A program made the position numbers and the translations under genes. From assembly GCF_004339745.1 (NCBI RefSeq), contig NZ_SMGP01000001.1, forward strand, positions 124,001 to 188,000: a stretch of DNA of 64,000 bases, given 5' to 3'. The notes under the pieces were generated by a model that searched no databases, was not told where the DNA came from, and was given only the letters and a program-made list of their open reading frames with translations. The stretch is from Paraburkholderia sp. BL9I2N2 (lineage in GTDB: Bacteria; Pseudomonadota; Gammaproteobacteria; Burkholderiales; Burkholderiaceae). Positions 49,758-60,296 of the stretch are shown in pieces. Positions within the stretch are counted from its first letter, which is position 1; the number at the start of each line of letters is the position of its first letter.

Positions 49758-50516
49758 ATGAAATCGTACCGCTTTGCCATTGCCGCTTCCGCCTGTGCTT
49801 TATTTGCGGCATGCTCGAATGTCAGCAGCGTCGATCCGTCGGCGTTGATCAAGTCCGGCCAGATGGCCACTCAGGCTGCCACGCTGAGCGACGCCGACGT
49901 GCGTGCCCTGACCGACAAGTCGTGCGCGCAGCTGGACAGTGAAAACAAGATTGCCGCCGAGAACAGCAAGTACCAGAAGCGCCTGAACAAGATCGCCGCG
50001 CAACTGGGCGACAACATCAACGGCACGCCGGTGAATTACAAGGTGTACATGACCAAGGACGTCAACGCGTGGGCCATGGCCAACGGCTGCGTGCGCGTCT
50101 ACAGCGGTCTGATGGACATGATGAACGACAACGAAGTGCGCGGCGTGGTCGGTCATGAAATGGGCCACGTGGCGCTCGGCCACACGAAGAAAGCGATGCA
50201 GGTCGCGTATGCGACTTCGGCGGCGCGTTCGGTGGCGTCGTCAGCCGGTGGCGTGGCGGGCGCGCTGTCCGGTTCGCAGCTCGGTGATTTTTCGGAGAAG
50301 CTGATTAACGCGCAATTCTCGCAAACGCAGGAAAGCGCAGCCGACGATTATTCGTTCGACCTGCAGAAAAAGAAGAATCTCGATCCGTCGGGATTGGTGA
50401 CGGCATTCAACAAGCTCTCGGCATTGGATGGCGGTAAATCGAGCATGTTGAGTTCGCATCCGGCGTCGCCGGCGCGTGCGCAGCATATTCAGCAGCGTAT
50501 TGCTTCGAACCAGTAA
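49758..50516 (+). CDS. loiP: M48-family metalloprotease lipoprotein (LoiP/YggG-like)
   Basis: The 252-residue protein has a lipoprotein signal peptide with the lipobox FAACS (Cys19), so it is lipidated and membrane-anchored. The zinc motif is GHEMGH, with the third ligand in QESAADDYSFD. Length and layout match E. coli LoiP (252 residues), a periplasmic protease induced by low osmolarity. It stands alone between two terminators. Confidence 0.9.
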   Translation: MKSYRFAIAASACALFAACSNVSSVDPSALIKSGQMATQAATLSDADVRALTDKSCAQLDSENKIAAENSKYQKRLNKIAAQLGDNINGTPVNYKVYMTKDVNAWAMANGCVRVYSGLMDMMNDNEVRGVVGHEMGHVALGHTKKAMQVAYATSAARSVASSAGGVAGALSGSQLGDFSEKLINAQFSQTQESAADDYSFDLQKKKNLDPSGLVTAFNKLSALDGGKSSMLSSHPASPARAQHIQQRIASNQ

Positions 50517-50531
50517 AGCTTGATAGGTACT

Positions 50532-50570
50532 AAAACGCGCGCTCGCGGTAATCCGCGGCACGCGTTTTTT
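50532..50570 (+). terminator. Terminator after the LoiP-like gene
   Basis: AAAACGCG (50532-50539) pairs with CGCGTTTT at 50561-50568, with an inner CGCGG/CCGCG stem; T-run follows. Confidence 0.85.
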
Positions 50571-50652
50571 ATTGCGGCGGTTTTTGTTGACTCGATTCAC
50601 GCGCGCCGCTTTTCATATTGGCGACGCGCGATCGAGGCGGTTTAATCGCGGC

Positions 50653-52362
50653 TTATTGCTTGCCGTTGCGGCGCCGCGTAATGCCGGGGCCGAACGCAAA
50701 GCCGAACGCCAGCAGCAGCAAGGAAACCGCCAGCACGGTGTTATTGCCGCTCGTGATGTAAGGCGTCCTGCCCGCGGTGCCTTGCACAGTGACGTCGAGC
50801 GAGCCGATCGTGTACGGAGTTAGGCGTCCGAGCACCTTGCCGTTCGCATCGATCGCGGCCGTCATGCCGGTGTTGGTCGCGCGCAGCATCGGACGGCCGG
50901 TTTCCAGCGAACGCATGCGCGCGATCTGCAGATGCTGGTCGAGCGCAATCGTGTCGCCGAACCAGGCCAGATTGGTCGAATTGATCAGCACGCCGGCCGG
51001 CGTATCGCTTTCGCGGATGGTCCGCGCAATTTCTTCGCCGAAAATGTCCTCGTAGCAGATGTCCACGGCGACCGGCTGGTTATGCACGATGAAGGGCTTC
51101 TGCACCGGCGCGCCACGGAAGAAATCGCCGAGCGGAATGCTCATCAGGTTGACGAACCAGCGGAAGCCCCACGGCACGAATTCGCCGAACGGCACGAGGT
51201 GGTGTTTGTCGTAGCGGTACACATCGCGCGTGCCGGGCGTGACGCCGAACAGGCTGTTCGTATAGTCGATCACCTGGCCTTCCGACGTGATGGTGCCCCC
51301 GATCGCGCCGAACAGGATCGCGCTGCCCGTCGAGTCCGAGAAGCTGCGCACCGCCGAGGCGAAGGGCGCCGGCAATTGCTGCGCAAGCACCGGTATGGCG
51401 GTTTCCGGCGTGACGATCAGATCGGCCGGCTTCGAGGTGATCATTTGCTGATACTGATCGATCGCGGCGCGCATGCCGGATTCCTCGAACTTCATTTCCT
51501 GTTTGACGTTCCCTTGCAGCAGGCGCACGGTCAGCGGCGCGTTGGCCGGCACGGTCCATTGCACGAGCGGCAGCAGCAGGCCGGCTGCGACCAGCGCCAG
51601 CGCGATCGCGCCCGGCACGACGACGCGTGCCACGCCGGGTTTCGCGCCGTCGCCGTTGCGGCTGGCATCGGCGCTCTGGTCCGGTTTGCGCGAGGACAGC
51701 AACGCTAGCACCGCTTGCACAACTAGCGCGGCCACCAGAGCCAACATCCAGCCGACGCCGTATACGCCCGCCACCGGCGCAAAACCGGCGAACGGGCCGT
51801 CCACTTGAGCGTAACCGCTCGCGAGCCACGGAAAGCCCGTGAACACTGTGCCGCGCAACCATTCGCCGATCGCCCACGCGCTCGCGAACGCCAGCGCGCC
51901 ATGCCAGGTCGGCGAAAACGGCGTGTCGTCGGCGGCGGCGCCGTTGCGCGCGTGACCCGCGCAGAACGACCAGACGCCCGCCGCCAGCGCCGGATAAACC
52001 GCCAGATACAGGGAGAACAGCACGACGGCCGCGGCGGCGAGCGGCGCGGCCATGCCGCCGTAGAAATGCATGCTGACGTAGAGCCACCACACGCCGGTCA
52101 CGAAATTGCCGAAGCCGAACGCGCCGCCCGTCAGCGCCGCGCTCTTCCAGCCGGTGGTGCGCGTGAGCCAGGCGAAAAAGAACGCGAAGATCGCGAGTTC
52201 GAGCCAGCCGCCGTGCGGCGTCGGCGCGAACGAGAGGGTATTGGCCGCGCCCGCGGCCAGCGCGACGAGGTAGTGCCAGCGAGGCAGCGTGCGGCTGCGG
52301 GTTTGCTCGGCGGTAGAAGCGTTCACGCCGCGGCGCGAACGGGAAGTCATCGGGTCGGCCAT
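50653..52362 (-). CDS. lnt: Apolipoprotein N-acyltransferase
   Basis: The 569-residue integral membrane enzyme adds the third acyl chain to lipoproteins. The N-terminal 230 residues are hydrophobic helices. The C-terminal nitrilase-like domain has catalytic Glu in VTPETAIP, a Lys in the ydkHHLVPFGEF region (YRYDKHHLVPFGEF) and Cys in VDICYEDIFGEE. It is longer than E. coli Lnt (512) because of the N-terminal leader and inner loops. It lies downstream of corC, as in the ybeX-lnt pair. Confidence 0.95.
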   Translation of the reverse strand: MADPMTSRSRRGVNASTAEQTRSRTLPRWHYLVALAAGAANTLSFAPTPHGGWLELAIFAFFFAWLTRTTGWKSAALTGGAFGFGNFVTGVWWLYVSMHFYGGMAAPLAAAAVVLFSLYLAVYPALAAGVWSFCAGHARNGAAADDTPFSPTWHGALAFASAWAIGEWLRGTVFTGFPWLASGYAQVDGPFAGFAPVAGVYGVGWMLALVAALVVQAVLALLSSRKPDQSADASRNGDGAKPGVARVVVPGAIALALVAAGLLLPLVQWTVPANAPLTVRLLQGNVKQEMKFEESGMRAAIDQYQQMITSKPADLIVTPETAIPVLAQQLPAPFASAVRSFSDSTGSAILFGAIGGTITSEGQVIDYTNSLFGVTPGTRDVYRYDKHHLVPFGEFVPWGFRWFVNLMSIPLGDFFRGAPVQKPFIVHNQPVAVDICYEDIFGEEIARTIRESDTPAGVLINSTNLAWFGDTIALDQHLQIARMRSLETGRPMLRATNTGMTAAIDANGKVLGRLTPYTIGSLDVTVQGTAGRTPYITSGNNTVLAVSLLLLAFGFAFGPGITRRRNGKQ

Positions 52363-52444
52363 TGTTGCGCGGTCGGCGTGAGAGGTTGAAAAGCGGGTTG
52401 AAAAGCGAGTTGAAGAAGCGCAGAAAGAACCGGCCGGAACCCGC

Positions 52445-53338
52445 TCAGGTCTGCACGTGCTGCGCTTCGCGTTCGCGCTGGCCTGCGAGCGGATCGCGGC
52501 GCACCAGCAGCATGTGAATCTGGCGGGCGTCGCCGCGCAGAATCTCGAAGATCAGATCGTCGAGGCGGACTTTTTCGCCACGATGCGGCACCCGTCCGAA
52601 GTGATGCGTGACGAGTCCGCCGATCGTGTCGACTTCATCGTCCGAGTAGTGGGTGCCGAAGGCCTCGTTGAACTGTTCGATTTCGGTCAGCGCGCGCACG
52701 CGGAAGCGTCCGTCCGGTGAAGCGATGATGTTGCCGCTTTCCTCGTCGAAATCGTATTCGTCTTCGATATCGCCGACGATCTGTTCCAGCACGTCTTCGA
52801 TCGTGATCAGGCCGGCCACGCCGCCGTATTCGTCGACCACGACCGCGAGGTGATTGCGATTCACACGGAAGTCGTGCAGCAGCACGTTCAGGCGCTTCGA
52901 TTCGGGGATGAACACGGCGGGGCGCAACATGCCGCGCACGTCGAACTCTTCTTCGGCGTAGTAGCGCAGCAGATCTTTGGCCAGCAGCACGCCGATGATG
53001 TTGTCGCGATTGCCCTCGTAGACCGGATAGCGCGAGTGCGCTTTTTCCAGCACGTAAGGGATGAATTCGGCGGGATTGTCGGCGATGTTGATCGCGTCCA
53101 TTTGCGCACGCGGCACCATGATGTCGCGCGCGCTCAGTTCGGACACCTGGAATACGCCTTCGATCATCGACAGCGAGTCGGCGTCGATCAGGTTGCGCTC
53201 GTGCGCGTCCTGCAGTATTTCCAGAAGTTCGGCGCGCGAGTCGGGCTCAGGCGAGATGAAATCGGTCAGACGCTCGAGGAGTGAGCGTTTTTCCTGCGGT
53301 TTGTCGGTTTGGCGTCGACTGGGATACGTGTCGTTCAT
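52445..53338 (-). CDS. corC: CorC/YbeX-type CBS-domain protein
   Basis: The 297-residue protein has two CBS domains (about 70-195, with MVPRAQMDAI and VVVDEYGGVAGLITIEDVLE) and a C-terminal CorC_HlyC domain (about 210-290, TIGGLVTHHFGRVPHRGE). It is linked to Mg/Co efflux or ribosome-related functions in relatives. I chose ATG 53338 (MNDTYPSRRQTDK); 20 further codons upstream lack character. It lies upstream of lnt. Confidence 0.93.
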   Translation of the reverse strand: MNDTYPSRRQTDKPQEKRSLLERLTDFISPEPDSRAELLEILQDAHERNLIDADSLSMIEGVFQVSELSARDIMVPRAQMDAINIADNPAEFIPYVLEKAHSRYPVYEGNRDNIIGVLLAKDLLRYYAEEEFDVRGMLRPAVFIPESKRLNVLLHDFRVNRNHLAVVVDEYGGVAGLITIEDVLEQIVGDIEDEYDFDEESGNIIASPDGRFRVRALTEIEQFNEAFGTHYSDDEVDTIGGLVTHHFGRVPHRGEKVRLDDLIFEILRGDARQIHMLLVRRDPLAGQREREAQHVQT

Positions 53339-53539
53339 GGTAGTGCGCCCGGCAAGACTGGGCGCGCTGTTGCAGAGCATTAAGGATACACCAGGCACAT
53401 GGCAGGACCGTGTCCCGCCCGGCTGGGCGATGAGTGAAGCTCGGGTGAAGCGGCTCCGCCGTGAGGGCGAGCGTAGGTCAATCCTAACTGATTACGCGCG
53501 GAAAAGCGTTTTCAGGAAAAAAAGCGCCGTTCGTGACGG

Positions 53540-54241
53540 TTATTTCCGGTCTGCTTTCTGGGCTGCTTTTAAGTCTGCTTCGCGCCTCTCCTCCCGACAC
53601 CGTTCGAGCAGCGCTTCGAGCGCGCGGTCGGGCATGCCGCTCTCACGCAGCGCATGGACCGTGCGGCTGACGTAGTCGAGCGTGGTGCCGTAGCGCCCGC
53701 TTGCGCAGCCGAACACGGTTTTGACGACGTCGTCGCGCAGCTTGCCGGTGTAGCTCGGCACGTCGCGGCGCATCACGAAGGCGAGCGCATCGACGCGCCG
53801 GCCGTCGGCGAGCACGCACGGCAGCCACGCCGGGCGGTATGAACCCATCGCCATTTCGCGACGCCAGAGTGCTTCGAGATGCGGCATGGAGCCTTCGGCC
53901 GCGAGCCGGAATGCGATGCCGGTGCACGAACCGCCGCGATCGAGCGCCAGCACGAGACCCGGCTGCTCGGGCGTGCCGCGATTCACGCGCGACCACAGGT
54001 AGAGCCCGCGGTGATAACCGTGGACTCTCGATCGGGTGGCTTCGACGGTGGGCAGGCCGGGATTCCAGATCAGCGAACCATAGCCGAACAGCCACAGGTC
54101 GCTCTTGCGGTCCCAGTCGCGCAACGTGCATTCGAGCGACGCGCGCAGTTCCTCGTCCGTCAGGAGCCGCGATTCGCCGAGTGCCGGTGGATAGTCCGGG
54201 CAGGGCGTTCGGGTGTCGGCTTCGGGGGAAGAGGTGCTCAC
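53540..54241 (-). CDS. chaC: Glutathione-specific gamma-glutamylcyclotransferase ChaC
   Basis: The 233-residue protein has the YGSLIW motif (FGYGSLIWNPG) and the downstream ALDRGGSCTGIAFRL segment of the ChaC family. It degrades glutathione to 5-oxoproline and Cys-Gly. It sits between corC and ybeY, where E. coli has no gene in the miaB-ybeZ-ybeY-ybeX-lnt cluster. Confidence 0.92.
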   Translation of the reverse strand: MSTSSPEADTRTPCPDYPPALGESRLLTDEELRASLECTLRDWDRKSDLWLFGYGSLIWNPGLPTVEATRSRVHGYHRGLYLWSRVNRGTPEQPGLVLALDRGGSCTGIAFRLAAEGSMPHLEALWRREMAMGSYRPAWLPCVLADGRRVDALAFVMRRDVPSYTGKLRDDVVKTVFGCASGRYGTTLDYVSRTVHALRESGMPDRALEALLERCREERREADLKAAQKADRK

Positions 54242-54290
54242 GATGGGTTTTGAACTGGTTGGACGTTTGCGACGTGCGGGTGATCGACGC

Positions 54291-54752
54291 CTACTGGTAG
54301 GGATCGGGAAAGCCGAGCTTGGCGAGGATTTCCGTTTCGATCGCTTCCATTTCCTCGGCTTCTTCCTCGACTTCGTGGTCGTAGCCCTGGGCGTGGAGCG
54401 TGCCGTGCACGAGCAGATGCGCGTAGTGCGCGATGAGCGGCTTGCCTTGGTCGGCGGCTTCTTTCTCGACCACCGGACAGCACAGGATCAGGTCGCCCGT
54501 CACCGGATCGTCTTCCGATTCGGCGTACGCGAAGGTCAGCACGTTGGTCGAATAATCCTTGCCGCGATAGGTGCGGTTCAGCGTGCGGCCTTCTTCGGCA
54601 TCGACGAAACGCACCGTCAGTTCGCCGTCCGCGAAGAGGGCCGCCTTGATCCAGCCGGCCACCGTGGTGCGCGGCAGCAGCGCCTTGTGTTCCGGCCAGG
54701 TTTTGGCGGCGGGAAATTGCAGATTCAACGTCAGTTTCGGGGCGCGGCTCAT
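54291..54752 (-). CDS. ybeY: Endoribonuclease YbeY
   Basis: The 153-residue zinc protein has the family motif [11 protein letters not shown] and the STNVLTFAY segment. It takes part in 16S rRNA 3'-end maturation and ribosome quality control. It lies downstream of the phoH-like gene by 39 bp. Confidence 0.95.
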   Translation of the reverse strand: MSRAPKLTLNLQFPAAKTWPEHKALLPRTTVAGWIKAALFADGELTVRFVDAEEGRTLNRTYRGKDYSTNVLTFAYAESEDDPVTGDLILCCPVVEKEAADQGKPLIAHYAHLLVHGTLHAQGYDHEVEEEAEEMEAIETEILAKLGFPDPYQ

Positions 54753-54791
54753 GCGGTTTCGTTGTAGTGCGTTCGTTGCGGCTGCGGGCGC

Positions 54792-55871
54792 TTAGCGCGA
54801 ATCCGCCGGACTGGCGGTTTTCTGCGAATGCGCATCGTACGCCTCCACAATTCGCGCGACCAGCGGATGCCGCACCACGTCCGCGCTGGTAAAGCGCGTG
54901 AGCGCAATGCCGCGCACGTCGGCCAGCACCTGTTGCGCTTCGATCAGCCCGCTCTTGTGGCCGCGCGGCAAGTCGACCTGAGTCGTGTCGCCGGTGACCA
55001 CCGCCTTCGAGCCGAAGCCGATCCGCGTGAGGAACATCTTCATCTGTTCGGGCGTGGTGTTCTGCGCCTCGTCGAGGATGATGAACGCGTGGTTCAGCGT
55101 GCGGCCGCGCATGTACGCGAGCGGCGCGATTTCGATCATCTGCCGCTCGAACATCTTGGCGGTCTTGTCGAAGCCGAGCAGGTCGTACAGCGCGTCGTAC
55201 AAAGGACGCAGATACGGATCGACTTTTTGCGCCAGATCGCCCGGCAGAAAGCCGAGACGCTCGCCCGCTTCGACAGCCGGACGGGTCAGCACGATGCGCT
55301 TGACCTGGTCGCGCTCGAGCGCGTCCACCGCGCAAGCCACCGCGAGATAGGTCTTGCCGGTGCCGGCCGGGCCGATGCCGAAGGTCACGTCGTGCGAGAT
55401 GATCTGCTTCAGATACTCGCGCTGCGCCGGCGTGCGGCCGCGCAGGTCGGCGCGCCGCGTGTACAGCTTCGGGCCGAGTTCTTCGAGGTCGTCGTCGCCG
55501 GCGTCGGCGGGCTGGTCGAACGGATGATCCGGATTGCCGGGGAAACGCGCGTCGCCCGCTGCGTCGCTATGACCATTGCCATTGCCGTTCGTGCGATGGC
55601 GCGCCGGGTGGCGCACTTCGACGAGCGCGAGCTGGATGTCGTCGACCGACAGCGGCTCGCGGGCATTGTTGTAGAAGTTCTCGAGCGCGGTGAGCGCGAG
55701 TTTCGCGCCGCGCCCGCGAATCGTGATGCGGTGGCCACGGCGTTGCAGCGTCACGTCGAGCGCCTGCTCGATCTGGCGCAAATTTTCGTCGAGCGGGCCG
55801 CAGAGGTTGGCGAGCCGCGCGTTGTCTTCGCGCGGTGCGGTGAATTCCAGATGCTGCTGAGTGGTCTTCAA
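54792..55871 (-). CDS. ybeZ: PhoH-family ATPase (YbeZ)
   Basis: The 359-residue protein has Walker A FGIGPAGTGKTYLAVA, Walker B FIILDEAQNTTPEQMKMFL, and GVRR-like downstream motifs RIGFGSKAVVTGDTTQVDLP. An N-terminal KH-like RNA-binding segment precedes. It works with YbeY in RNA metabolism. It follows miaB by 47 bp on the minus strand. Confidence 0.94.
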   Translation of the reverse strand: MKTTQQHLEFTAPREDNARLANLCGPLDENLRQIEQALDVTLQRRGHRITIRGRGAKLALTALENFYNNAREPLSVDDIQLALVEVRHPARHRTNGNGNGHSDAAGDARFPGNPDHPFDQPADAGDDDLEELGPKLYTRRADLRGRTPAQREYLKQIISHDVTFGIGPAGTGKTYLAVACAVDALERDQVKRIVLTRPAVEAGERLGFLPGDLAQKVDPYLRPLYDALYDLLGFDKTAKMFERQMIEIAPLAYMRGRTLNHAFIILDEAQNTTPEQMKMFLTRIGFGSKAVVTGDTTQVDLPRGHKSGLIEAQQVLADVRGIALTRFTSADVVRHPLVARIVEAYDAHSQKTASPADSR

Positions 55872-55918
55872 GGCGGTGGGTCGATCCTGTCGGTTTCGCT
55901 ACGCGCGTTGGCGTCGCT

Positions 55919-57292
55919 TTAATGGGTCGTGGCCGGAGCGTCGTCATGAACCAGCACGAGCTCGCCACGTAGCGAATGTGGGTACGCATGGACGATTTTC
56001 ACGTCGACCATCTGGCCGATCAGCCTTGCGTGCGACGCCACCGGTGCCGGGAAATTCACCACCCGGTTGTTCTCGGTGCGGCCGGCGAGTTCGTTCGGAT
56101 CCTTGCGCGCCGGGCGCTCGACCAGTATGCGCTCGATCTTGCCGACCATCGAATCGCTGATGCGCTGCACGTTTTCCTCGATGGTGGCCTGCAAATGTTG
56201 CAGACGCTTGAGCTTCACTTCACGCGGCGTGTCGTCGTGCAGATTCGCGGCCGGCGTGCCGGGGCGCGGGCTGTAGATGAACGAGAAGCTGGTGTCGTAC
56301 TTCATCTCGTGCACGAGCGCCATCATCTTGTCGAAGTCTTCTTCCGTCTCGCCGGGGAAGCCGACGATCATGTCGGTGGAGAGCGACAGGTCAGGGCGGA
56401 TCGCGCGCAGCTTGCGGATCACGGATTTGTATTCGAGCACCGTGTAGCCGCGCTTCATGGCCATCAGAATGCGGTCCGAGCCGTGCTGCACCGGCAGATG
56501 CAGGTGACTGACGAGCTTGGGCACCTTCGCGTAGGTGTCGATCAGGCGCTGCGTGAATTCCTTCGGATGCGACGTGGTGTAGCGAATCCGTTCGATGCCC
56601 GGAATGTCCGCGACATATTCGATCAGCGTGGCGAAATCGGCGATGTCCGACGAACCCAGCGTGAGACCGGCGCGGTAGGCGTTCACGTTCTGGCCGAGCA
56701 GCGTGACTTCGCGCACGCCCTGGTCGGCGAGGCCGGCGATTTCGGTCAGCACGTCGTCGAGCGGCCGCGACACTTCTTCACCGCGTGTGTACGGAACAAC
56801 GCAATAGCTGCAGTACTTGCTGCAGCCTTCCATGATCGACACGAACGCGCTCGGGCCGTCGACGCGAGCCGGCGGCAGGTGATCGAACTTTTCGATTTCC
56901 GGGAACGAGATGTCGACTTGCGCGCGGCCGCTTTCGCGGCGCTTGTCGATCATTTGCGGCAGACGGTGCAGCGTTTGCGGACCGAACACCAGATCGACGT
57001 ACGGTGCGCGCGCGACGATCGCCGCGCCTTCCTGGCTCGCCACGCAACCGCCCACGCCGATGATCAGATTCGGATTCGCTTCCTTCAGCTCGCGCACGCG
57101 GCCGAGGTCGGAGAACACTTTTTCCTGCGCTTTTTCGCGCACCGAGCACGTGTTGAACAGAATGACGTCTGCGTCTTCCGGCGTGTCGGTCTTCACGAGC
57201 CCTTCAGCCGCGCCGAGTACGTCGACCATCTTGTCGGAGTCGTACTCGTTCATCTGGCAGCCAAAAGTCTTTACATAAACTTTCTTGGTCAT
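55919..57292 (-). CDS. miaB: tRNA-2-methylthio-N6-dimethylallyladenosine synthase MiaB
   Basis: The 457-residue radical-SAM methylthiotransferase has the N-terminal UPF0004 domain with [23 protein letters not shown] and [10 protein letters not shown] cysteines, the radical-[18 protein letters not shown] motif, and a C-terminal TRAM domain. It thiomethylates A37 of tRNAs. It heads the cluster miaB-ybeZ-ybeY. Confidence 0.97.
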   Translation of the reverse strand: MTKKVYVKTFGCQMNEYDSDKMVDVLGAAEGLVKTDTPEDADVILFNTCSVREKAQEKVFSDLGRVRELKEANPNLIIGVGGCVASQEGAAIVARAPYVDLVFGPQTLHRLPQMIDKRRESGRAQVDISFPEIEKFDHLPPARVDGPSAFVSIMEGCSKYCSYCVVPYTRGEEVSRPLDDVLTEIAGLADQGVREVTLLGQNVNAYRAGLTLGSSDIADFATLIEYVADIPGIERIRYTTSHPKEFTQRLIDTYAKVPKLVSHLHLPVQHGSDRILMAMKRGYTVLEYKSVIRKLRAIRPDLSLSTDMIVGFPGETEEDFDKMMALVHEMKYDTSFSFIYSPRPGTPAANLHDDTPREVKLKRLQHLQATIEENVQRISDSMVGKIERILVERPARKDPNELAGRTENNRVVNFPAPVASHARLIGQMVDVKIVHAYPHSLRGELVLVHDDAPATTH

Positions 57293-57431
57293 CGAATTTC
57301 GCCGGTCGCAGTGGTTAACCTGGGGGCGTCGTTTAAAAGGTGAACAGGGCGAAACGTGCGAGCGGGCCGCGGGGCGGCGCTTCAGGCCACTATCGGGCAG
57401 CGTCGGGGCACGTTTGCAGCGTAGCTCATTA

Positions 57432-58415
57432 TTATAGCCCTTCGCGCGACGCGGTTTCCCCGGTTGCCTGGCCGTGTGGCCCGTCCGGCGGCAAGCCCAG
57501 CAGACCTTCCAGTTCGTCCGACACCTGCGCGAAACGCTCGCTCAGGAAATCCAGCAGCACGCGTACGCGCGGCGCCATGAAGCGGTTCCGATGGTAGAGC
57601 GCGTGCAGCGGCGCGTCCGGATAACGCCATTCCGGCAGCAGGATCTTCAGGCCGTCGGCGCGTAGATCCGCCTCCACGTCCCACATCGACTTGATCGCGA
57701 TGCCGTAACCGCGCAGCGCCCATTCGCGGGCGACGGCACCGTCATTGGTCTCGCGGGCGGCTTCGAACGGCACGGTGTAGTGCTGCACCTCGTCGCCGCG
57801 CGTGAAGCGCCACTCGTTCGCCAGCCCGGAGGCGGTGCCCAGCACGATGCAGTCGAAATTGGCGAGATCGTGCGGATCCTTCGGTTCGCCCTTGCGCGCG
57901 ATGTAGTCCGGCGACGCGCACAGCACGCGCCGGTTCGGCGCCAGCTTGCGGGCGACCAGCGAACTGTCCTGCGGCACACCGAAGCGGATCGCCAGATCGA
58001 TGTCCTCCTGCACCAGATTCGACAGCGAGTCCGACAACGTCAGCGCGAAGGTCACTTCCGGATACAGCGCGTTGAATTCGTCGAGCCAGTGCATCAGCAG
58101 ATTGCGGCCGAAATCCGAGGTCGCCGAAACCCGCACCTTGCCACGGACGACGCCCTGGCCGGCTTGCAGGGCGGCTTCGGCGTCGTCGAGCGATTGCAGC
58201 GCCTGACGGCAGCAATTCAGGTAGAGACGGCCTTCGTCGGTGAGCCTGAGCTGGCGGGTGGTGCGCTCGAACAGGCGCGCTTTGAGGCCGGCTTCGAGTT
58301 TGGCCAGGCGGGCGCTGGCGGCGGCCGGCGTCAGACCCATCTTGCGGCCCGCCGCAGACAGGCTGCCCTGCTGCGCGGCCTCAACGAACAGACGGATGTC
58401 ACCGAGGTTGTCCAT
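57432..58415 (-). CDS. LysR-family transcriptional regulator
   Basis: The 327-residue protein has an N-terminal winged HTH ([23 protein letters not shown]) and a LysR effector domain (about 90-300) with [11 protein letters not shown] and [13 protein letters not shown], of the DsdC/PerR-like group. I chose ATG 58415 ([10 protein letters not shown]). It is divergent from the VOC/MFS pair, which it probably regulates. Confidence 0.92.
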   Translation of the reverse strand: MDNLGDIRLFVEAAQQGSLSAAGRKMGLTPAAASARLAKLEAGLKARLFERTTRQLRLTDEGRLYLNCCRQALQSLDDAEAALQAGQGVVRGKVRVSATSDFGRNLLMHWLDEFNALYPEVTFALTLSDSLSNLVQEDIDLAIRFGVPQDSSLVARKLAPNRRVLCASPDYIARKGEPKDPHDLANFDCIVLGTASGLANEWRFTRGDEVQHYTVPFEAARETNDGAVAREWALRGYGIAIKSMWDVEADLRADGLKILLPEWRYPDAPLHALYHRNRFMAPRVRVLLDFLSERFAQVSDELEGLLGLPPDGPHGQATGETASREGL

Positions 58416-58499
58416 GGCGAATCTTTCAAAAGAGATTTGAAAATGCTTCAAATGCTACGCCAATTATCAAATCGACACTCAGCCTCGACAATTGCGGTC

Positions 58500-58925
58500 A
58501 TGGAAAACCCTGATTCCGCCCAAGCCATGCAACTCGATCACGCGACGATCGTCACCGCCGAGCTCGACTCCGCCCGACGCTTTTTCGTCGATGTCGCCGG
58601 GCTGACCCAAGGCGCGCGTCCGCCGTTTTCGGTCGACGGCTACTGGCTATACGCGAACGGCCGCCCGCTGATTCACCTGATCGACGCAACGGTGCCCGCC
58701 GCGACCGGTCGGACGGCGCCGCGTATCGACCACATCGCCTTCCGGCTGGAGAGCGCCGCCGAATGGCGGGCGCTGCTCGGTCGCCTGCATGCGCACGGCG
58801 TCGATCACCAAACCGCCCATGTGCCGCAGATGGGGCCGCAGGAGGCTCAGGCGCAACTATTCGTGGCGCTCGCGCCGGGCGTCGTCGTCGAATTCGTGAC
58901 GGCGCTGCATCACGCTCAACCTTAA
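58500..58925 (+). CDS. VOC (glyoxalase-fold) protein
   Basis: The protein has about 141 residues (or 132 if ATG 58527 is used). The QLDHATIVTAELDSARRFF start and the APRIDHIAFRLES segment are glyoxalase-like, with candidate metal ligands His in LDHAT and IDHIAF. The upstream in-frame reading is a shadow of the LysR gene. The substrate is unknown. It lies 16 bp before an MFS transporter. Confidence 0.85.
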   Translation: MENPDSAQAMQLDHATIVTAELDSARRFFVDVAGLTQGARPPFSVDGYWLYANGRPLIHLIDATVPAATGRTAPRIDHIAFRLESAAEWRALLGRLHAHGVDHQTAHVPQMGPQEAQAQLFVALAPGVVVEFVTALHHAQP

Positions 58926-58941
58926 ATCCTGGAGTAGAAAA

Positions 58942-60108
58942 ATGCCCATTCCATTACTGGCGTTGGCGATCAGCGCCTTCGCGATCGGCACGACGGAATT
59001 CGTCATCATGGGCCTGCTGCCCGAGGTCGCGCACGATCTGGCGGTGTCGATTCCCTCGGCGGGCTTGCTGGTGAGCGGCTACGCGCTCGGCGTCGCGGTC
59101 GGCGCGCCGCTGCTCGCGGTGGTGACCAGCAAGATGCCGCGCAAGCTGGCGTTGCAGTTGCTGATGGGTGTGTTCATCGTCGGTAATACGCTGTGCGCGA
59201 TCGCGTCCAGCTATTCCGTGCTGATGATCGCGCGCGTGGTGACGTCGTTCGCGCACGGGTCGTTCTTCGGCATCGGCGCGGTGGTGGCGGCTTCGCTCGT
59301 GCCGGCCGAAAAGCGCGCCAGCGCGATTGCGCTCATGTTCACCGGCCTGACACTGGCGAACGTGCTCGGCGTGCCGTTCGGCACGTTCGTCGGCCAGGAG
59401 TTCGGCTGGCGCGCGGCGTTCTGGATCGTCAGCGCGTTCGGCGTGCTGTCGCTCATGGGGGTTACGGCGCTGGTGCCGAATCGTCATGACGCTGGTCCGG
59501 TCGGCCTCGGTCACGAAGTGCGTGTGTTGAAGGACCCGCAAGTCTGGACCGCGCTCGCGATGACAGTGCTCGGCTTCGGCGGCGTGTTCGTCGTGTTCAC
59601 CTATATCGCGCCGATTCTGGAGCAGGTGAGCGGCTTTTCGCCGCGCGGCGTCACGCTGATTCTGGTGTTGTTCGGCGTGGGCCTGACGATCGGTAATACA
59701 GTGGGCGGCAAGCTGGCGGACCGCTCGCTGATGCCTTCGCTGATGGGCATTCTGGTCGCGCTCGCGGTGGTGATGGCGATCTTTGCGCGCACCAGCCATT
59801 CGCAGATTGCAGCGGCGGTCACTATCTTCGTGTGGGGCATTGCTGCGTTCGCCACCGTGCCGCCCTTGCAGATGCGTGTGGTCGAAAAGGCGGCTGCGGC
59901 GCCGAATCTGGCTTCGACGTTGAACATCGGTGCGTTCAACGTCGGCAATGCGGGCGGCGCGTGGCTCGGCGGCCTGGTGATCAATCACGGCCATTCGCTC
60001 GATACCTTGCCGTGGGTGGCGGCCGGAGTCAGCGTGGCGGCGTTGCTATTGACGTGGTTCGCTGCGCGTATGGATGCGCCGGCACCGACGGTGGCGCAGC
60101 GGGCGTGA
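58942..60108 (+). CDS. MFS transporter, DHA1 family (AraJ/arabinose-efflux-like)
   Basis: The 388-residue protein has twelve predicted membrane helices. The FAIGTTEFVIMGLLPEVAHD start and GHGSFFG-type segment (SFAHGSFFGIGAVVAASLVP) are typical of the AraJ/NepI-like branch. It probably exports a sugar-like or drug-like compound. It is in an operon with the VOC gene and divergent from LysR. Confidence 0.9.
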   Translation: MPIPLLALAISAFAIGTTEFVIMGLLPEVAHDLAVSIPSAGLLVSGYALGVAVGAPLLAVVTSKMPRKLALQLLMGVFIVGNTLCAIASSYSVLMIARVVTSFAHGSFFGIGAVVAASLVPAEKRASAIALMFTGLTLANVLGVPFGTFVGQEFGWRAAFWIVSAFGVLSLMGVTALVPNRHDAGPVGLGHEVRVLKDPQVWTALAMTVLGFGGVFVVFTYIAPILEQVSGFSPRGVTLILVLFGVGLTIGNTVGGKLADRSLMPSLMGILVALAVVMAIFARTSHSQIAAAVTIFVWGIAAFATVPPLQMRVVEKAAAAPNLASTLNIGAFNVGNAGGAWLGGLVINHGHSLDTLPWVAAGVSVAALLLTWFAARMDAPAPTVAQRA

Positions 60109-60296
60109 GGGCAAATGAGGCAGTGAATCGCCTGCGCCCGTGCCCTTATGAAAAATTGGCACAAGCATTGCGGAAAACGTCCTCCGCAATGCTGATAACA
60201 GTGTGAAGATAACTTCGTTGGGCACGGCGGGGCGCGATGCTATCTTGCTTCCACTAACCGCTTGCCCGCCGTCCGGCGGCGCTCCTGGAGGCAATC

